A DNA stretch of 36,993 nt from an uncultured Oscillospiraceae bacterium (GCA_944382965.1 CALWOA010000021.1:1-36993), one strand, 5' to 3'; shown: positions 7,387-14,614, counted from the first letter of the stretch. The notes: generated by a model not told the origin, from the letters alone. Numbers and translations: made by a program.

Positions 7387-8463
7387 ATGTCCAAAGAGAA
7401 AAAGGGCGTACGCCTGGAACATATTTCCAAAATCTATCAAGACCCTAAGACGGGAAAGGATTTTTACGCGGTCAAGGATGCCAATCTGGAAATCAAGCCC
7501 GGCTCCTTTGTGACGCTGCTGGGTCCCTCCGGCTGCGGCAAGACCACCACCCTGCGGATGATCGCTGGCTTTGAAAGCCCTGATGAGGGGGAAATCTATC
7601 TGGGCGGAGAGCCGATCAACGAACTGACGCCTAATAAGCGGGATACTGCCATGGTGTTCCAGAGTTATGCGCTGTTGCCCCACTACAATATCTTTGACAA
7701 CGTGGCTTACGGCCTGAAGCTGCGTAAGATGGATAAGCAGACCATCAAGGAGAAGGTCACAAACATTCTGAAGCTGGTAGGTCTGGAGGGCATGGAAGCC
7801 CGGATGACCAATCAGCTCTCCGGCGGTCAGCAGCAGCGTGTGGCACTGGCCCGGGCTTTGGTGCTGGAGCCGGGTGTGCTGCTGTTTGACGAGCCCCTAT
7901 CCAATCTGGATGCCAAGCTCCGGGTGACCATGCGTACCGAGATCCGCCGCATCCAGCAGGAGGCGGGAATCACGGCCATCTATGTTACCCATGATCAGTC
8001 TGAGGCTATGGCGCTGTCCGATCAGATCATCATTATGGAAAAAGGCGTTGTGGCGCAGATCGGTACGCCTCAGGAAATTTACTACCATCCAGCCAGCGAG
8101 TTTGTGGCGGACTTCATCGGCGAGGCCAACTTCATGCGGGGCCCGCTGTCTCATAAGCAGGGTGATGCCGGTGTTGTGACCGTAGAAGGTAACGCAGTGG
8201 ATGTGGTGGGTGCTGCCAACATGGAAGAAGGCAAGGAATGCACGCTGGTGCTTCGGCCGGAGTCTGCCGTTCTGGCAGAGCAGGGGCAGCTTCCCTGCAA
8301 GGTGATCATGTCCTGCTTCATGGGCGCTTACCAGAACTATCATGTGATGGTGGGTAATACACTGATGAAAATTACGGACTTTAACCCAAAGAATAAGAAA
8401 ATCTACAATGCAGGTGATACTGCATGGGTGGCATTTGAAAAGGAAAATGTCCACCTGCTGTAG
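7387..8463 (+). CDS. ABC importer ATPase, FbpC/PotA type
   Basis: 358 aa. All nucleotide-binding motifs are present: Walker A GPSGCGKTT at 46-54, Q-loop VFQSYALLPH near 93-102, signature LSGGQQQR near 144-151, Walker B VLLFDEP near 163-169 with D-loop SNLDA, and the switch histidine in YVTHDQ near 202. The C-terminal 120 residues form the TOBE-like beta domain typical of the PotA/MalK/FbpC group. It powers the permease encoded just upstream. AAGGAGG lies at the end of the permease gene, so translation is probably coupled. Substrate specificity cannot be read from this subunit. Confidence 0.92.
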   Translation: MSKEKKGVRLEHISKIYQDPKTGKDFYAVKDANLEIKPGSFVTLLGPSGCGKTTTLRMIAGFESPDEGEIYLGGEPINELTPNKRDTAMVFQSYALLPHYNIFDNVAYGLKLRKMDKQTIKEKVTNILKLVGLEGMEARMTNQLSGGQQQRVALARALVLEPGVLLFDEPLSNLDAKLRVTMRTEIRRIQQEAGITAIYVTHDQSEAMALSDQIIIMEKGVVAQIGTPQEIYYHPASEFVADFIGEANFMRGPLSHKQGDAGVVTVEGNAVDVVGAANMEEGKECTLVLRPESAVLAEQGQLPCKVIMSCFMGAYQNYHVMVGNTLMKITDFNPKNKKIYNAGDTAWVAFEKENVHLL

Positions 8464-8470
8464 AGAAAAA

Positions 8471-8506
8471 CGCACATAGGGCTGCGGCCCTATGTGCGAT
8501 TATTTT
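8471..8506 (+). terminator. Rho-independent terminator of the ABC importer operon
   Basis: A 12-bp perfect stem (CGCACATAGGGC, 8471-8482, with its complement at 8487-8498), a 4-nt loop and a T-rich ATTATTTT tail, starting 8 nt after the ATPase stop. Confidence 0.9.
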
Positions 8507-8574
8507 GCCTGTCATTGGGATAACCGTGAATAAGCAGGAACAGAAGCCTATGCATTGCCCCTGCTTTTGGATGT

Positions 8575-9012
8575 TTAAAACAAGCCCCACACCCAGTAGA
8601 TCAGACCATATACCACGCTGGCAGTTAGTCCATATACGATCACTGGTCCGGCGATGGTAAAGATTTTGGAGCCAACCCCCAGAATAAAGCCTTCGGTTTT
8701 GAATTCCACCGCGGGTGCGCTGATGGAGTTTGCAAAGCCGGTGATGGGTACCAAGGTCCCGGCGCCGGCGTGCTTGGCAATGTTGTCATACAAGCTCAGT
8801 CCGGTGAGCAAAGCGGACAGAACAATCAAACTCAGAGAACCTGCCAATGCGGCAGCATCCGCATCCAGCCCCCAAAATTGGTAAAGATTTACAAAACCCT
8901 GTCCCAGAGTGCAAATCAGCCCGCCAATCCAGAAAGCATTCAGACAGTCCCGCAAAATAGGGGACTTGGGATTCAGTTCCGCAACCAGCTGACCATATTG
9001 TTTTTCCGTCAT
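8575..9012 (-). CDS. spoVAC: Stage V sporulation protein AC, SpoVAC
   Basis: 145 aa, close to the usual SpoVAC length of about 150. The start at 9012 has AAGGAGG 7 nt upstream; an ATG two codons earlier sits too close to that site. The hallmark SpoVA segment is clear: GAGTLVPITGFANSISAPAV followed by EFKTEGFILGVGSKIFTIAG, with about four hydrophobic spans. SpoVA proteins form the inner-membrane channel that moves Ca-dipicolinate into the forespore and releases it at germination. In Bacillus and most Clostridia spoVAC is followed by spoVAD and spoVAE(b); here it stands alone, convergent with the ABC operon and followed by no partner. The partners may be elsewhere, or this may be an extra paralogue. 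Confidence 0.88.
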   Translation of the reverse strand: MTEKQYGQLVAELNPKSPILRDCLNAFWIGGLICTLGQGFVNLYQFWGLDADAAALAGSLSLIVLSALLTGLSLYDNIAKHAGAGTLVPITGFANSISAPAVEFKTEGFILGVGSKIFTIAGPVIVYGLTASVVYGLIYWVWGLF

Positions 9013-9060
9013 AACCATTCCTCCTTGGGCTATGTTTCCCCAATGACGGACTTTGATACG

Positions 9061-9098
9061 AAAAAAGACATTCCGGCACAGGATTATCTGTGCCGGAA
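9061..9098 (-). terminator. Terminator of the blaI/M56 operon (hairpin also usable on the plus strand)
   Basis: An 11-bp perfect stem (9071-9081 with 9088-9098). On the minus strand a run of six T (complement of 9061-9066) follows within a few bases. The M56 gene's stop is 16 nt upstream. Confidence 0.8.
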
Positions 9099-9113
9099 TT
9101 TTGAAAAGCAACG

Positions 9114-10970
9114 TTATGCAATGGCGGTATAGCGATAGAAGAGAATGGGCAGTTCTTCCAAGGCTCCTTCGGACTGCTTCAGCAGAAGGGTGGTTTCTCC
9201 TTCCGAACCTAGCCAGGTCATACCCAGCAGCAGACCGTCGTCGGCCTTAGCTGCAAAAAGGATTTGGAACAGCTCCGGCGTCATGGTGCCGCTGTCATCA
9301 ACCCGCCATGCGGTGGAACCGTTGCGGCTGGCAGGATAATCCCGGCGAAGGACGCCTTCGGGGGTGTGCACCGCAATGCTGGCCAGCAGATCTTCTCCCT
9401 GGGGAGCAAACAGCACCAGATAAACCTGGGAATCGCTGCCGATGGTGCCCAGCAGCCAGCTGTCCTGCACGCTGCGCCCGGTCTGTTCTGCCAGGGTGGT
9501 AACCAAAGCCTCCTTTGCGGCGCTGTGATCGCCCTTTGTCACCGGCATCAGCAGCTCCTGAGGGAAGGTGTTGGGGTCGAGCATGTAATAGGTTTCTCCG
9601 GGAGCGGCAGTACCTTCTGTCACGGTGTACAGGTGACCGCCGATGTTTTCAAAATTGTCCGGGGTCATCCGGCCGGTGTCCGCCCGGCTGCCTTCCTGGA
9701 ATCCGGCATATTCTACCGTCAGAATGTTGCCATATTCACCCACAGCCAGGGTCACGGCCTCCAAATCCTGGGGCAGAGTGCTCAGCTTGGGAATCAGAAT
9801 GGTTTGTCCGTCTGCATCGGTGAAACCGAATACATCACCGATGGTCACCACCGCAGGCTGGGTGACTTCAGCCTGGGTTTCTGTGGGCGCTTCGGCAGGC
9901 GCTTGGGTGGGGGCAGCGGTGGTTTCCGGGGGCAGTGTGGGAGCCTCTGTGGGGGCAGGGGCCTGGTTTTTGCCGCTGGTCAGCAGCAAAACCGCCAGAG
10001 CGCAGATGCACAGGCAGACCAGGATGGTTACCACAATTTTCTTTCCGGCTCCTTTCTTTTTCATACAAATCCTCCGAATTCTGGTTTCCAGTTGACTTTT
10101 CTTTTCTGTCATGCCTACGGCAGACAGGCGGATGTGGGACATGCTGGTTTGCTCCGCTACCCGTAGCAGAGATTTTCCGTAGGCCAGGGCCTGTTCCGGG
10201 CCCAGAACCTCCACCACCAGTTCATCTGCTGCCAGTTCCATATCCTCCCGAAGAGTGCGGAAGCAAAGCCAAATCACCGGATTGAACCAGTGCAGGCATT
10301 GCAATATCATCAGCAGCGGCAGGATATACAGATCGCCCCGCTTGTAGTGGCTCAGTTCGTGCAGCAGCAGATGATTTTTTTGATTTTCCTCCAGAGTTAG
10401 AGTATCCGGAGTCAGCAGAATGGTGGGACGGAAAAAGCCGTAGACGCAGGGAGTGGTAATTTCCTCCTGCACCAAGATCCGGATCGGCCGTTTGATGTTC
10501 ATCTGTCTGCGGCAGCGCTGAAGCTGTTTGCGCAGCTCTATTGGAGCGCCTCGTACCAGGCGATGGCAAAGCTTCCGGCGAAAATGCAGGTTGGCCCAGA
10601 GATACCACAATCCCAATCCCGCTGCCCCTGCTGCCCACACAGCTGCGGCAATGTCGGCGGCGGAAGGGGAAGCTGGAACAGGTACATCGTTCGATGTGGC
10701 GGGGGCCTCTTGCACTATCGGCGTAGTCTGCTGAGGCTGCACCGTTTCAAACACAAACCCAGTGGGATGCTCCGGAACCGCTCGAAAAGCGCTGATGGAA
10801 CAGTAGGGGCCATAGGGAATCAGCAACTTAATCAGCAGGATCGTCCAAAGCAGCCGGTGCCACCTGGCGCTGAGTCGTTTCCGGGTGAGAAAACGCACCA
10901 GCAAAATGATCCCGCCGGCAATGGTTGCCTGAAAGGATACATCCAGCACCAGGGAAAATAACTTATCCAT
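9114..10970 (-). CDS. M56 (BlaR1/MecR1-like) membrane metalloprotease with unfamiliar sensor domain
   Basis: 618 aa. The start at 10970 follows GAGGAGG and overlaps the repressor gene by 8 nt. Membrane segments lie near residues 12-28, 36-53, 106-126 and 216-236. The zinc site H204-E-L-S-H208 is in a cytoplasmic loop, with a downstream EDMELAADE segment supplying the likely third ligand. After a fifth span (about 320-340) come a Thr/Pro/Glu-rich linker and a C-terminal extracellular domain of about 220 residues. Classical BlaR1 has a penicillin-binding domain there with SxxK, SxN and KTG motifs; none is seen, so the signal is probably not a beta-lactam. By family logic, signal binding activates the protease and relieves BlaI-type repression. 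The domain is not one I recognise. Confidence 0.85.
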   Translation of the reverse strand: MDKLFSLVLDVSFQATIAGGIILLVRFLTRKRLSARWHRLLWTILLIKLLIPYGPYCSISAFRAVPEHPTGFVFETVQPQQTTPIVQEAPATSNDVPVPASPSAADIAAAVWAAGAAGLGLWYLWANLHFRRKLCHRLVRGAPIELRKQLQRCRRQMNIKRPIRILVQEEITTPCVYGFFRPTILLTPDTLTLEENQKNHLLLHELSHYKRGDLYILPLLMILQCLHWFNPVIWLCFRTLREDMELAADELVVEVLGPEQALAYGKSLLRVAEQTSMSHIRLSAVGMTEKKSQLETRIRRICMKKKGAGKKIVVTILVCLCICALAVLLLTSGKNQAPAPTEAPTLPPETTAAPTQAPAEAPTETQAEVTQPAVVTIGDVFGFTDADGQTILIPKLSTLPQDLEAVTLAVGEYGNILTVEYAGFQEGSRADTGRMTPDNFENIGGHLYTVTEGTAAPGETYYMLDPNTFPQELLMPVTKGDHSAAKEALVTTLAEQTGRSVQDSWLLGTIGSDSQVYLVLFAPQGEDLLASIAVHTPEGVLRRDYPASRNGSTAWRVDDSGTMTPELFQILFAAKADDGLLLGMTWLGSEGETTLLLKQSEGALEELPILFYRYTAIA

Positions 10971-11346
10971 GGGAATCCTCCTCATCCAACAGCCGCCGCA
11001 GCTGAGAAATCTCTTCCTGGGAAATGGACTGTTCTTTCAGAAAGCAAGCGACCAGATTTTTCAGAGAATTGCCATAAAGCCGTTCCAGCAGGGAAGAGCT
11101 GACGTGTCGGCGGTAATCCTCCTGGGTGACCACCGCTCCATAATAATGGGTTCGCCCCTGAGTGCGCAGGATCTCCAGCGCTCCTTTGTTGACCAGACGG
11201 CTGATCAGGGTGTATATGGTTTTGGGGTCCCAGGACTCGGTGCTTTCCAGAGCCTGGATGATCTGGGCAGAGGTTGCTTCCTGCAGCTGCCAGACGACCC
11301 GCATTACCTTGTATTCCGCATCAGTAATTTTTGAAATGGTGTCCAT
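10963..11346 (-). CDS. BlaI/MecI/CopY-family transcriptional repressor
   Basis: 127 aa, normal for the family. The winged helix occupies about residues 5-75 (ITDAEYKVMRVVWQ, SAQIIQALE, then WDPKTIYTLISRLVNKGAL and the wing TQGRTHYYGAVV). The C-terminal helices (about 80-125) should dimerise. The upstream region carries two TACA-N2-TGTA dyads, the classical BlaI/MecI half-site arrangement, so autorepression is well supported. It is co-transcribed with the M56 protease, whose start overlaps this stop. No beta-lactamase or PBP gene is adjacent, so the pair may control only itself plus distant targets carrying the same dyads. AAAGGAG lies 7 nt before the ATG. Confidence 0.92.
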   Translation of the reverse strand: MDTISKITDAEYKVMRVVWQLQEATSAQIIQALESTESWDPKTIYTLISRLVNKGALEILRTQGRTHYYGAVVTQEDYRRHVSSSLLERLYGNSLKNLVACFLKEQSISQEEISQLRRLLDEEDSHG

Positions 11347-11361
11347 AACACTACTCCTTTC

Positions 11362-11412
11362 CTACAACTGTAGTCTTGAGATTATACTACAATTGTAGGA
11401 AAGAAATGTCAA
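11362..11412 (-). promoter_or_regulatory. Promoter and twin BlaI-type operators
   Basis: On the minus strand, TTGACA (11407-11412) is followed after 17 nt by TAGTAT (11384-11389; TATAAT at 11381-11386 is an alternative -10). Two perfect dyads, CTACAATTGTAG (11387-11398, inside the spacer) and CTACAACTGTAG (11362-11373, near the transcription start), have centres 25 bp apart. They match the TACA/TGTA core bound by BlaI/MecI proteins. Confidence 0.85.
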
Positions 11413-11420
11413 GCCCTTTT

Positions 11421-11459
11421 TTGACAAAAAACCGCCGCACCGTTTCGGTGCGGCGGTTT
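11421..11459 (-). terminator. Terminator of nagB
   Basis: A GC-rich stem ACCGCCGCACC with its complement (11431-11441 and 11447-11457, extended by A-T pairs) is followed on the minus strand by TTTTTTG. It begins about 20 nt after the nagB stop. Confidence 0.88.
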
Positions 11460-11479
11460 GAAGGGTGATAATAGAACGA

Positions 11480-12217
11480 TTACAGCAGATCCTTCACCAG
11501 GGACAGAGCAGCTTCGTCTGCTACCAGGGTGAAGTCGGGATGCAGCTGCAGGATGGAGCCGGGAGCCTGGGGCTTGATGGGGCCGAAGAAGCAGTCTTTC
11601 ACAGCCTGAGCCTTGTTCTCGCCGTTGACTACCAGCAGAACCCGCTTTGCCTTCATGATGGAACCGATGCCCATGGTGTAGGCGTGGGTGGGAACGTCAT
11701 CCCGGGTGGCGAAGAAACGGGCGTTGGCGTCGATGGTGGACTTGGTCAGTGCAACCTTGTTGGTGCCCTTGACGAACTCGTCGGCGGGCTCGTTGAAGCC
11801 AATGTGACCGTTGGGGCCCAGGCCCAGCAGCTGCAGATCGGCGCCGCCGAAAGCATCGATCACAGCGTCGTACCGGGCGCACTCAGCCTCGGCATCGGGA
11901 TTCATACCGTTGGGGATGTTGCAGTTGTTCTGGTCGATGTTCACATGGTCGAACAGATTGCTGCGCATGAAGTAAGCGTAGCTCTGGTCGTGGTCCTTGG
12001 TCAGACCCACATACTCATCCAGGTTCACAGTCTTGACCTGAGAGAAGTCAAGATCACCGGATTCGTACTTGGCGATGAGCTCCTTGTAAGTGCCCACAGG
12101 GCTGCTGCCGGTAGCCAGACCCAGAACACAGTCGGGCTTCAGATAAATCTGAGCGGCAATGATGTTGGCAGCCTTCCGGCTGACGTCGTTGTAATCTTTT
12201 GCGCGAATCAGTCTCAT
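11480..12217 (-). CDS. nagB: Glucosamine-6-phosphate deaminase
   Basis: 245 aa, the typical NagB length. It converts glucosamine-6-phosphate to fructose-6-phosphate and ammonia, feeding amino sugars into glycolysis. Visible motifs are GLATGSSPVGTYKEL (phosphate binding, residues 33-47), VNLDEYVGL with the catalytic aspartate near 65-73, LLGLGPNGHIGFNEP near 129-143 (substrate site), and HAYTMGIGSIMKAKRVLL. No nagA or PTS gene is adjacent, so it is a single-gene unit with its own terminator. The ATG follows AAAGGGG. A plausible promoter lies about 50 nt upstream. No GntR-type operator was recognised. Confidence 0.95.
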   Translation of the reverse strand: MRLIRAKDYNDVSRKAANIIAAQIYLKPDCVLGLATGSSPVGTYKELIAKYESGDLDFSQVKTVNLDEYVGLTKDHDQSYAYFMRSNLFDHVNIDQNNCNIPNGMNPDAEAECARYDAVIDAFGGADLQLLGLGPNGHIGFNEPADEFVKGTNKVALTKSTIDANARFFATRDDVPTHAYTMGIGSIMKAKRVLLVVNGENKAQAVKDCFFGPIKPQAPGSILQLHPDFTLVADEAALSLVKDLL

Positions 12218-12265
12218 GGATGAGTACCCCTTTCGTAATTACGCAGTTTAATGCTTGCTGAATGT

Positions 12266-12294
12266 ATTGTAACATCATTTTGTATATCTGTATA
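12266..12294 (-). promoter_or_regulatory. Probable nagB promoter
   Basis: On the minus strand, TATACA (12289-12294), a 17-nt spacer and TACAAT (12266-12271). Matches are partial, but spacing and position (about 50 nt before the start) are right. Confidence 0.4.
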
Positions 12295-12382
12295 GTCTTT
12301 TTCTGCTTTTCAGTTTAATTCGATACATTTTTTCTTTTTTCCTGTTCATGATCTGAAACTGGCCTTGTTTTATAATTTAAAT

Positions 12383-12417
12383 TTGGCACTACAATTATTG
12401 CCAGATATCGATATAAT
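12383..12417 (+). promoter_or_regulatory. Probable promoter with TTGGCA/TGCCA dyad upstream of the S-component gene
   Basis: TATAAT (12412-12417) is clear; the best -35 at 17-nt spacing is a weak CTACAA. A dyad TGGCA-N10-TGCCA (12384-12403) lies over the -35 region, placed like an operator. The remaining DNA between nagB and this gene is AT-rich without a recognisable riboswitch. Confidence 0.4.
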
Positions 12418-12446
12418 AGCATAAAAAGTTCGGGAGGTATCGCATT

Positions 12447-13013
12447 ATGGAAAAGAAACAGCCACTTTCCACCAAAGCAATCGTTATGACAGCGCTGATG
12501 GCGGCGCTGACCATGGTAGGCTCCGCCATGCGGATTGTGCTGCCGCTAAGCATTGGGGGCACCACTGCTTTTCACCTGGGCAACATTTTTTGTGCCTTAT
12601 CCGGTATTTTGCTGGGCCCCTGGCTGGGTGGTTTGGCCGCAGGTCTGGGTTCGGCGATTTATGACATTTTGTCCATGTACATTGAAGAATGCTGGATCAC
12701 TTTTTTGACCAAGGGTGCCTATGGCTTGGCAGTGGGACTGGTATTCTGGTATGGGAGGAAGGGCTGGCATTATGGCCGAGCCACCCTGGCAACAACTACG
12801 GGAGCAGTGGTATACGCTGTGCTCTATCTGGCCAAGAGCTTTTTCTATAACGGTATGTTTAAAGAGGGACTGGTTCCTCAAGCGGCTGCGCTGACGCTGG
12901 TGGGAAAGATGCCTGCTACCATTTTCAATGCAGTGATCGCTGTCATCTGCGCACCCATTCTGGCGCTGGCCATCCACTCCGCCTTGAAGAGAAACCATTT
13001 GGAACTGAAATAG
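12447..13013 (+). CDS. ECF-type transporter S component, substrate unknown
   Basis: 188 aa with about six hydrophobic spans. The N-terminal STKAIVMTALMAALTMVG segment, the early FHLGNIFCALSGILLGPWLGG motif and the following GLGSAIYDI match the fold of membrane S components of energy-coupling-factor vitamin and micronutrient importers. These bind the substrate and use a shared EcfAA'T module, which is not encoded here. No substrate-diagnostic motif was recognised and there is no riboswitch upstream to indicate the ligand. GGGAGG lies 9 nt before the ATG. A terminator follows, so it is monocistronic and divergent from nagB. Divergence from nagB is weak evidence for a sugar- or cofactor-related role at most. 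Confidence 0.75.
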   Translation: MEKKQPLSTKAIVMTALMAALTMVGSAMRIVLPLSIGGTTAFHLGNIFCALSGILLGPWLGGLAAGLGSAIYDILSMYIEECWITFLTKGAYGLAVGLVFWYGRKGWHYGRATLATTTGAVVYAVLYLAKSFFYNGMFKEGLVPQAAALTLVGKMPATIFNAVIAVICAPILALAIHSALKRNHLELK

Positions 13014-13050
13014 GAAAGTAGAAAACGAATTGTTTTTACGGCGCTGAAAA

Positions 13051-13083
13051 ACGCGGCCTGCCTGTTGGCGGGCCGTGTTTTTT
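13051..13083 (+). terminator. Terminator of the S-component gene
   Basis: A 12-bp stem (ACGCGGCCTGCC with GGCGGGCCGTGT, two wobble pairs), a short loop and a run of six T. Confidence 0.85.
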
Positions 13084-13291
13084 GGGGAAATTGGCGGTCA
13101 TAATTTCTTTACAAAAAATTTAATTCCTGATTACCTATCTTTTTTGTTGTATGATATGCTCACAACAACACAAAGCCTGACAGACACAGGCGAAACCGGA
13201 GAAATCATCATCCTCTTGATCGCCATAATGAGAAAAATATCGGCTAGAATAAACTTAAATAATTCCTAAGATTTACCGCCTTCGCTACGCA

Positions 13292-13321
13292 TTGACATTT
13301 GCTATGCAGATGTAGTATAAT
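13292..13321 (+). promoter_or_regulatory. Distal promoter of the repeat lipoprotein gene
   Basis: TTGACA (13292-13297), an 18-nt spacer and TATAAT (13316-13321), both exact consensus. The implied leader would be about 205 nt long. Confidence 0.6.
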
Positions 13322-13461
13322 TACGCAAAGAATTTGATAATTGGCGCAATTTTGATGGAAAATATTTGAATTTACAGAAAATTCTTGTGCAAAGTGCTGA
13401 AATTGTTTTCCTGTGACAACTGACAAATCCAATGGGCCTGTATCTTGGCTGCTATTGTGAT

Positions 13462-13489
13462 TTTGCCCACAGCCGGCACAAGGTATGAT
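13462..13489 (+). promoter_or_regulatory. Possible proximal promoter of the repeat lipoprotein gene
   Basis: TTTGCC (13462-13467) and TATGAT (13484-13489), 16-nt spacer, about 47 nt before the ATG. Weaker than the distal promoter. Confidence 0.35.
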
Positions 13490-13535
13490 AAGATTTTTGC
13501 AAGCCAAACAGCGTCCCGAAGAAAGGATATCCCTT

Positions 13536-14600
13536 ATGAAGAAGACATATCAAGTGATCCTGTCCGTCTTGCTGGCGGTGCTGCTGCTCAGCGGATGCAA
13601 CCGGGCGGGCGTGCTGAATGAGAGTACAGCACCGGTTGATACGCGTCCTACTGAGACGGAGCAGATGTCCCAGCCCCACAAGCAGACGGACCCTGCCGAG
13701 ACGGAAGAGACAACGCAGCCAACCACACAGCTGGAATCGGAACCAACGCAGGAATTGAATGTACCAACGGAGCATACCCACCAATACAGCAAAACAGTAG
13801 TGGATCCTACTTGCACCACAGATGGATTTACCTCCTATCGCTGCCAGTGCGGCTACAGTTACAACAGCAATATGGTGCCGGCGTTGGGCCATAGCTGGTC
13901 GGATTGGGAAACGGTAAAGGATGCAACTGAAACAGAGCCTGGCCTCAAACGCCGCACCTGCAAGGTATGCGCCATGCCCCAGGAGGAACCCATTGAACCT
14001 GGTACAGAGCCGACGGAGCATGTCCACCAGTATACGGAGGCTGTGACAGTTCCTACCTGCACAACAGAAGGCTATACTACCTATTCCTGCCCTTGCGGTT
14101 ACTCTTATGTGGATAACAAGGTATCTGCCAAAGGACATACCTGGGGAGAGTGGGAAACCACCAAGCCGGCCACCGAAACAGAGCCGGGTCTGAAGGAGCA
14201 TACCTGCACGGTTTGCGGTAAGACGGAAGGAGCGGAAATTCCCGTTGAGTGTAAGCATGAGTATACCCAAACGGTAACGCCGCCAACCTGTACAACAGAA
14301 GGCTTCACCACCTATACCTGCAGCAAATGCGGCGATAGCTACAACGGTAACAAGGTTACGCCGTTAGGACATCAATACGGCGGTTGGAATGTGGACAGGC
14401 AGCCTACCCCGGATGCACCGGGCTTACAGTACAGAATCTGCTCTGTGTGTGGGGATAAGAATATGCAAGAGATTCCTTACACACCACCAACAGAACCGAC
14501 GCCTCCTCCCAGCACGGGAGAGACGGAATCTACCGACACAGGAGAGAAGGCAACCTCACCTGAAAGCTGCACGGATTGCACAGATAAAGCACCCGCTTAA
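13536..14600 (+). CDS. Lipoprotein with three Cys-rich tandem repeats
   Basis: 354 aa. The start at 13536 gives a clean lipoprotein signal (KKTYQVILSVLLAVLLLSGC, Cys at about 21) and follows GAAAGGA; an upstream extension lacks both. A Thr/Glu/Gln-rich tether runs to about residue 79. Three modules of about 80 residues follow, starting at H80, H162 and H241. Each has the order PTCTT-(D/E)-G-(F/Y)-T, then a CxC or CxxC pair, a GH-x-(W/Y) turn and a terminal CxxC. Five cysteines plus histidines per module suggest zinc-knuckle-like or disulphide-stabilised folds. Related modules occur in surface proteins of gut Firmicutes, with no established biochemical role that I know. The tail is Pro/Thr-rich and ends with an extra CTDC. 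An anchored surface protein is likely; the function is unknown. Confidence 0.75.
   Translation: MKKTYQVILSVLLAVLLLSGCNRAGVLNESTAPVDTRPTETEQMSQPHKQTDPAETEETTQPTTQLESEPTQELNVPTEHTHQYSKTVVDPTCTTDGFTSYRCQCGYSYNSNMVPALGHSWSDWETVKDATETEPGLKRRTCKVCAMPQEEPIEPGTEPTEHVHQYTEAVTVPTCTTEGYTTYSCPCGYSYVDNKVSAKGHTWGEWETTKPATETEPGLKEHTCTVCGKTEGAEIPVECKHEYTQTVTPPTCTTEGFTTYTCSKCGDSYNGNKVTPLGHQYGGWNVDRQPTPDAPGLQYRICSVCGDKNMQEIPYTPPTEPTPPPSTGETESTDTGEKATSPESCTDCTDKAPA
13773..14490 (+). repeat. Three tandem Cys-rich modules within the lipoprotein gene
   Basis: Modules begin at 13773, 14019 and 14256, a period of about 240 nt (79-82 codons). Shared landmarks are H-x-Y near the start, PTCTT, a paired-Cys turn, GH-x-W/Y, PGL and a CxxC end. 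Modules 1 and 2 use a CxC pair and module 3 uses CxxC at the same place. Confidence 0.85.
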
Positions 14601-14614
14601 TGCGGGTGCTTTTT
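14586..14614 (+). terminator. Terminator overlapping the lipoprotein stop codon
   Basis: A perfect 11-bp stem (AAAGCACCCGC, 14586-14596, with 14602-14612) and T-run. The TAA stop codon lies inside the 5-nt loop. Confidence 0.9.

Larger units (their letters stand above)
13084..13535 (+). other. Long AT-rich leader region with two candidate promoters
   Basis: About 450 nt without an established gene. A TATGAT hexamer near 13150 precedes a 37-codon open frame (ATG at 13156, stop 13267-13269) encoding a peptide with a hydrophobic IIILLIAIM core but no ribosome site. Two promoters facing the lipoprotein gene follow and are listed separately. The GCCTG/CAGGC hairpin near 13178-13195 does not match any riboswitch I know. 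Confidence 0.35.

Noticed and set aside
9029-9059. Sigma G-like promoter (GTATCA and CATAGC) upstream of spoVAC
   Set aside because: The 19-nt spacing is long and the implied transcription start would fall within the ribosome-binding site.
9264-10166. 300-codon plus-strand frame opposite the M56 gene
   Set aside because: Low-complexity Gly/His/Gln-rich translation typical of antisense frames; the minus-strand protein has a zinc-protease motif and coupled repressor.
11465-12223. 252-codon plus-strand frame opposite nagB
   Set aside because: nagB is unambiguous by motif on the minus strand; the plus frame starts inside its terminator.
13150-13260. Possible riboswitch upstream of the repeat lipoprotein gene
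   Set aside because: A GCCTG/CAGGC hairpin near a GAAA stretch superficially recalls c-di-GMP-I aptamers, but the conserved core and second stem are missing.
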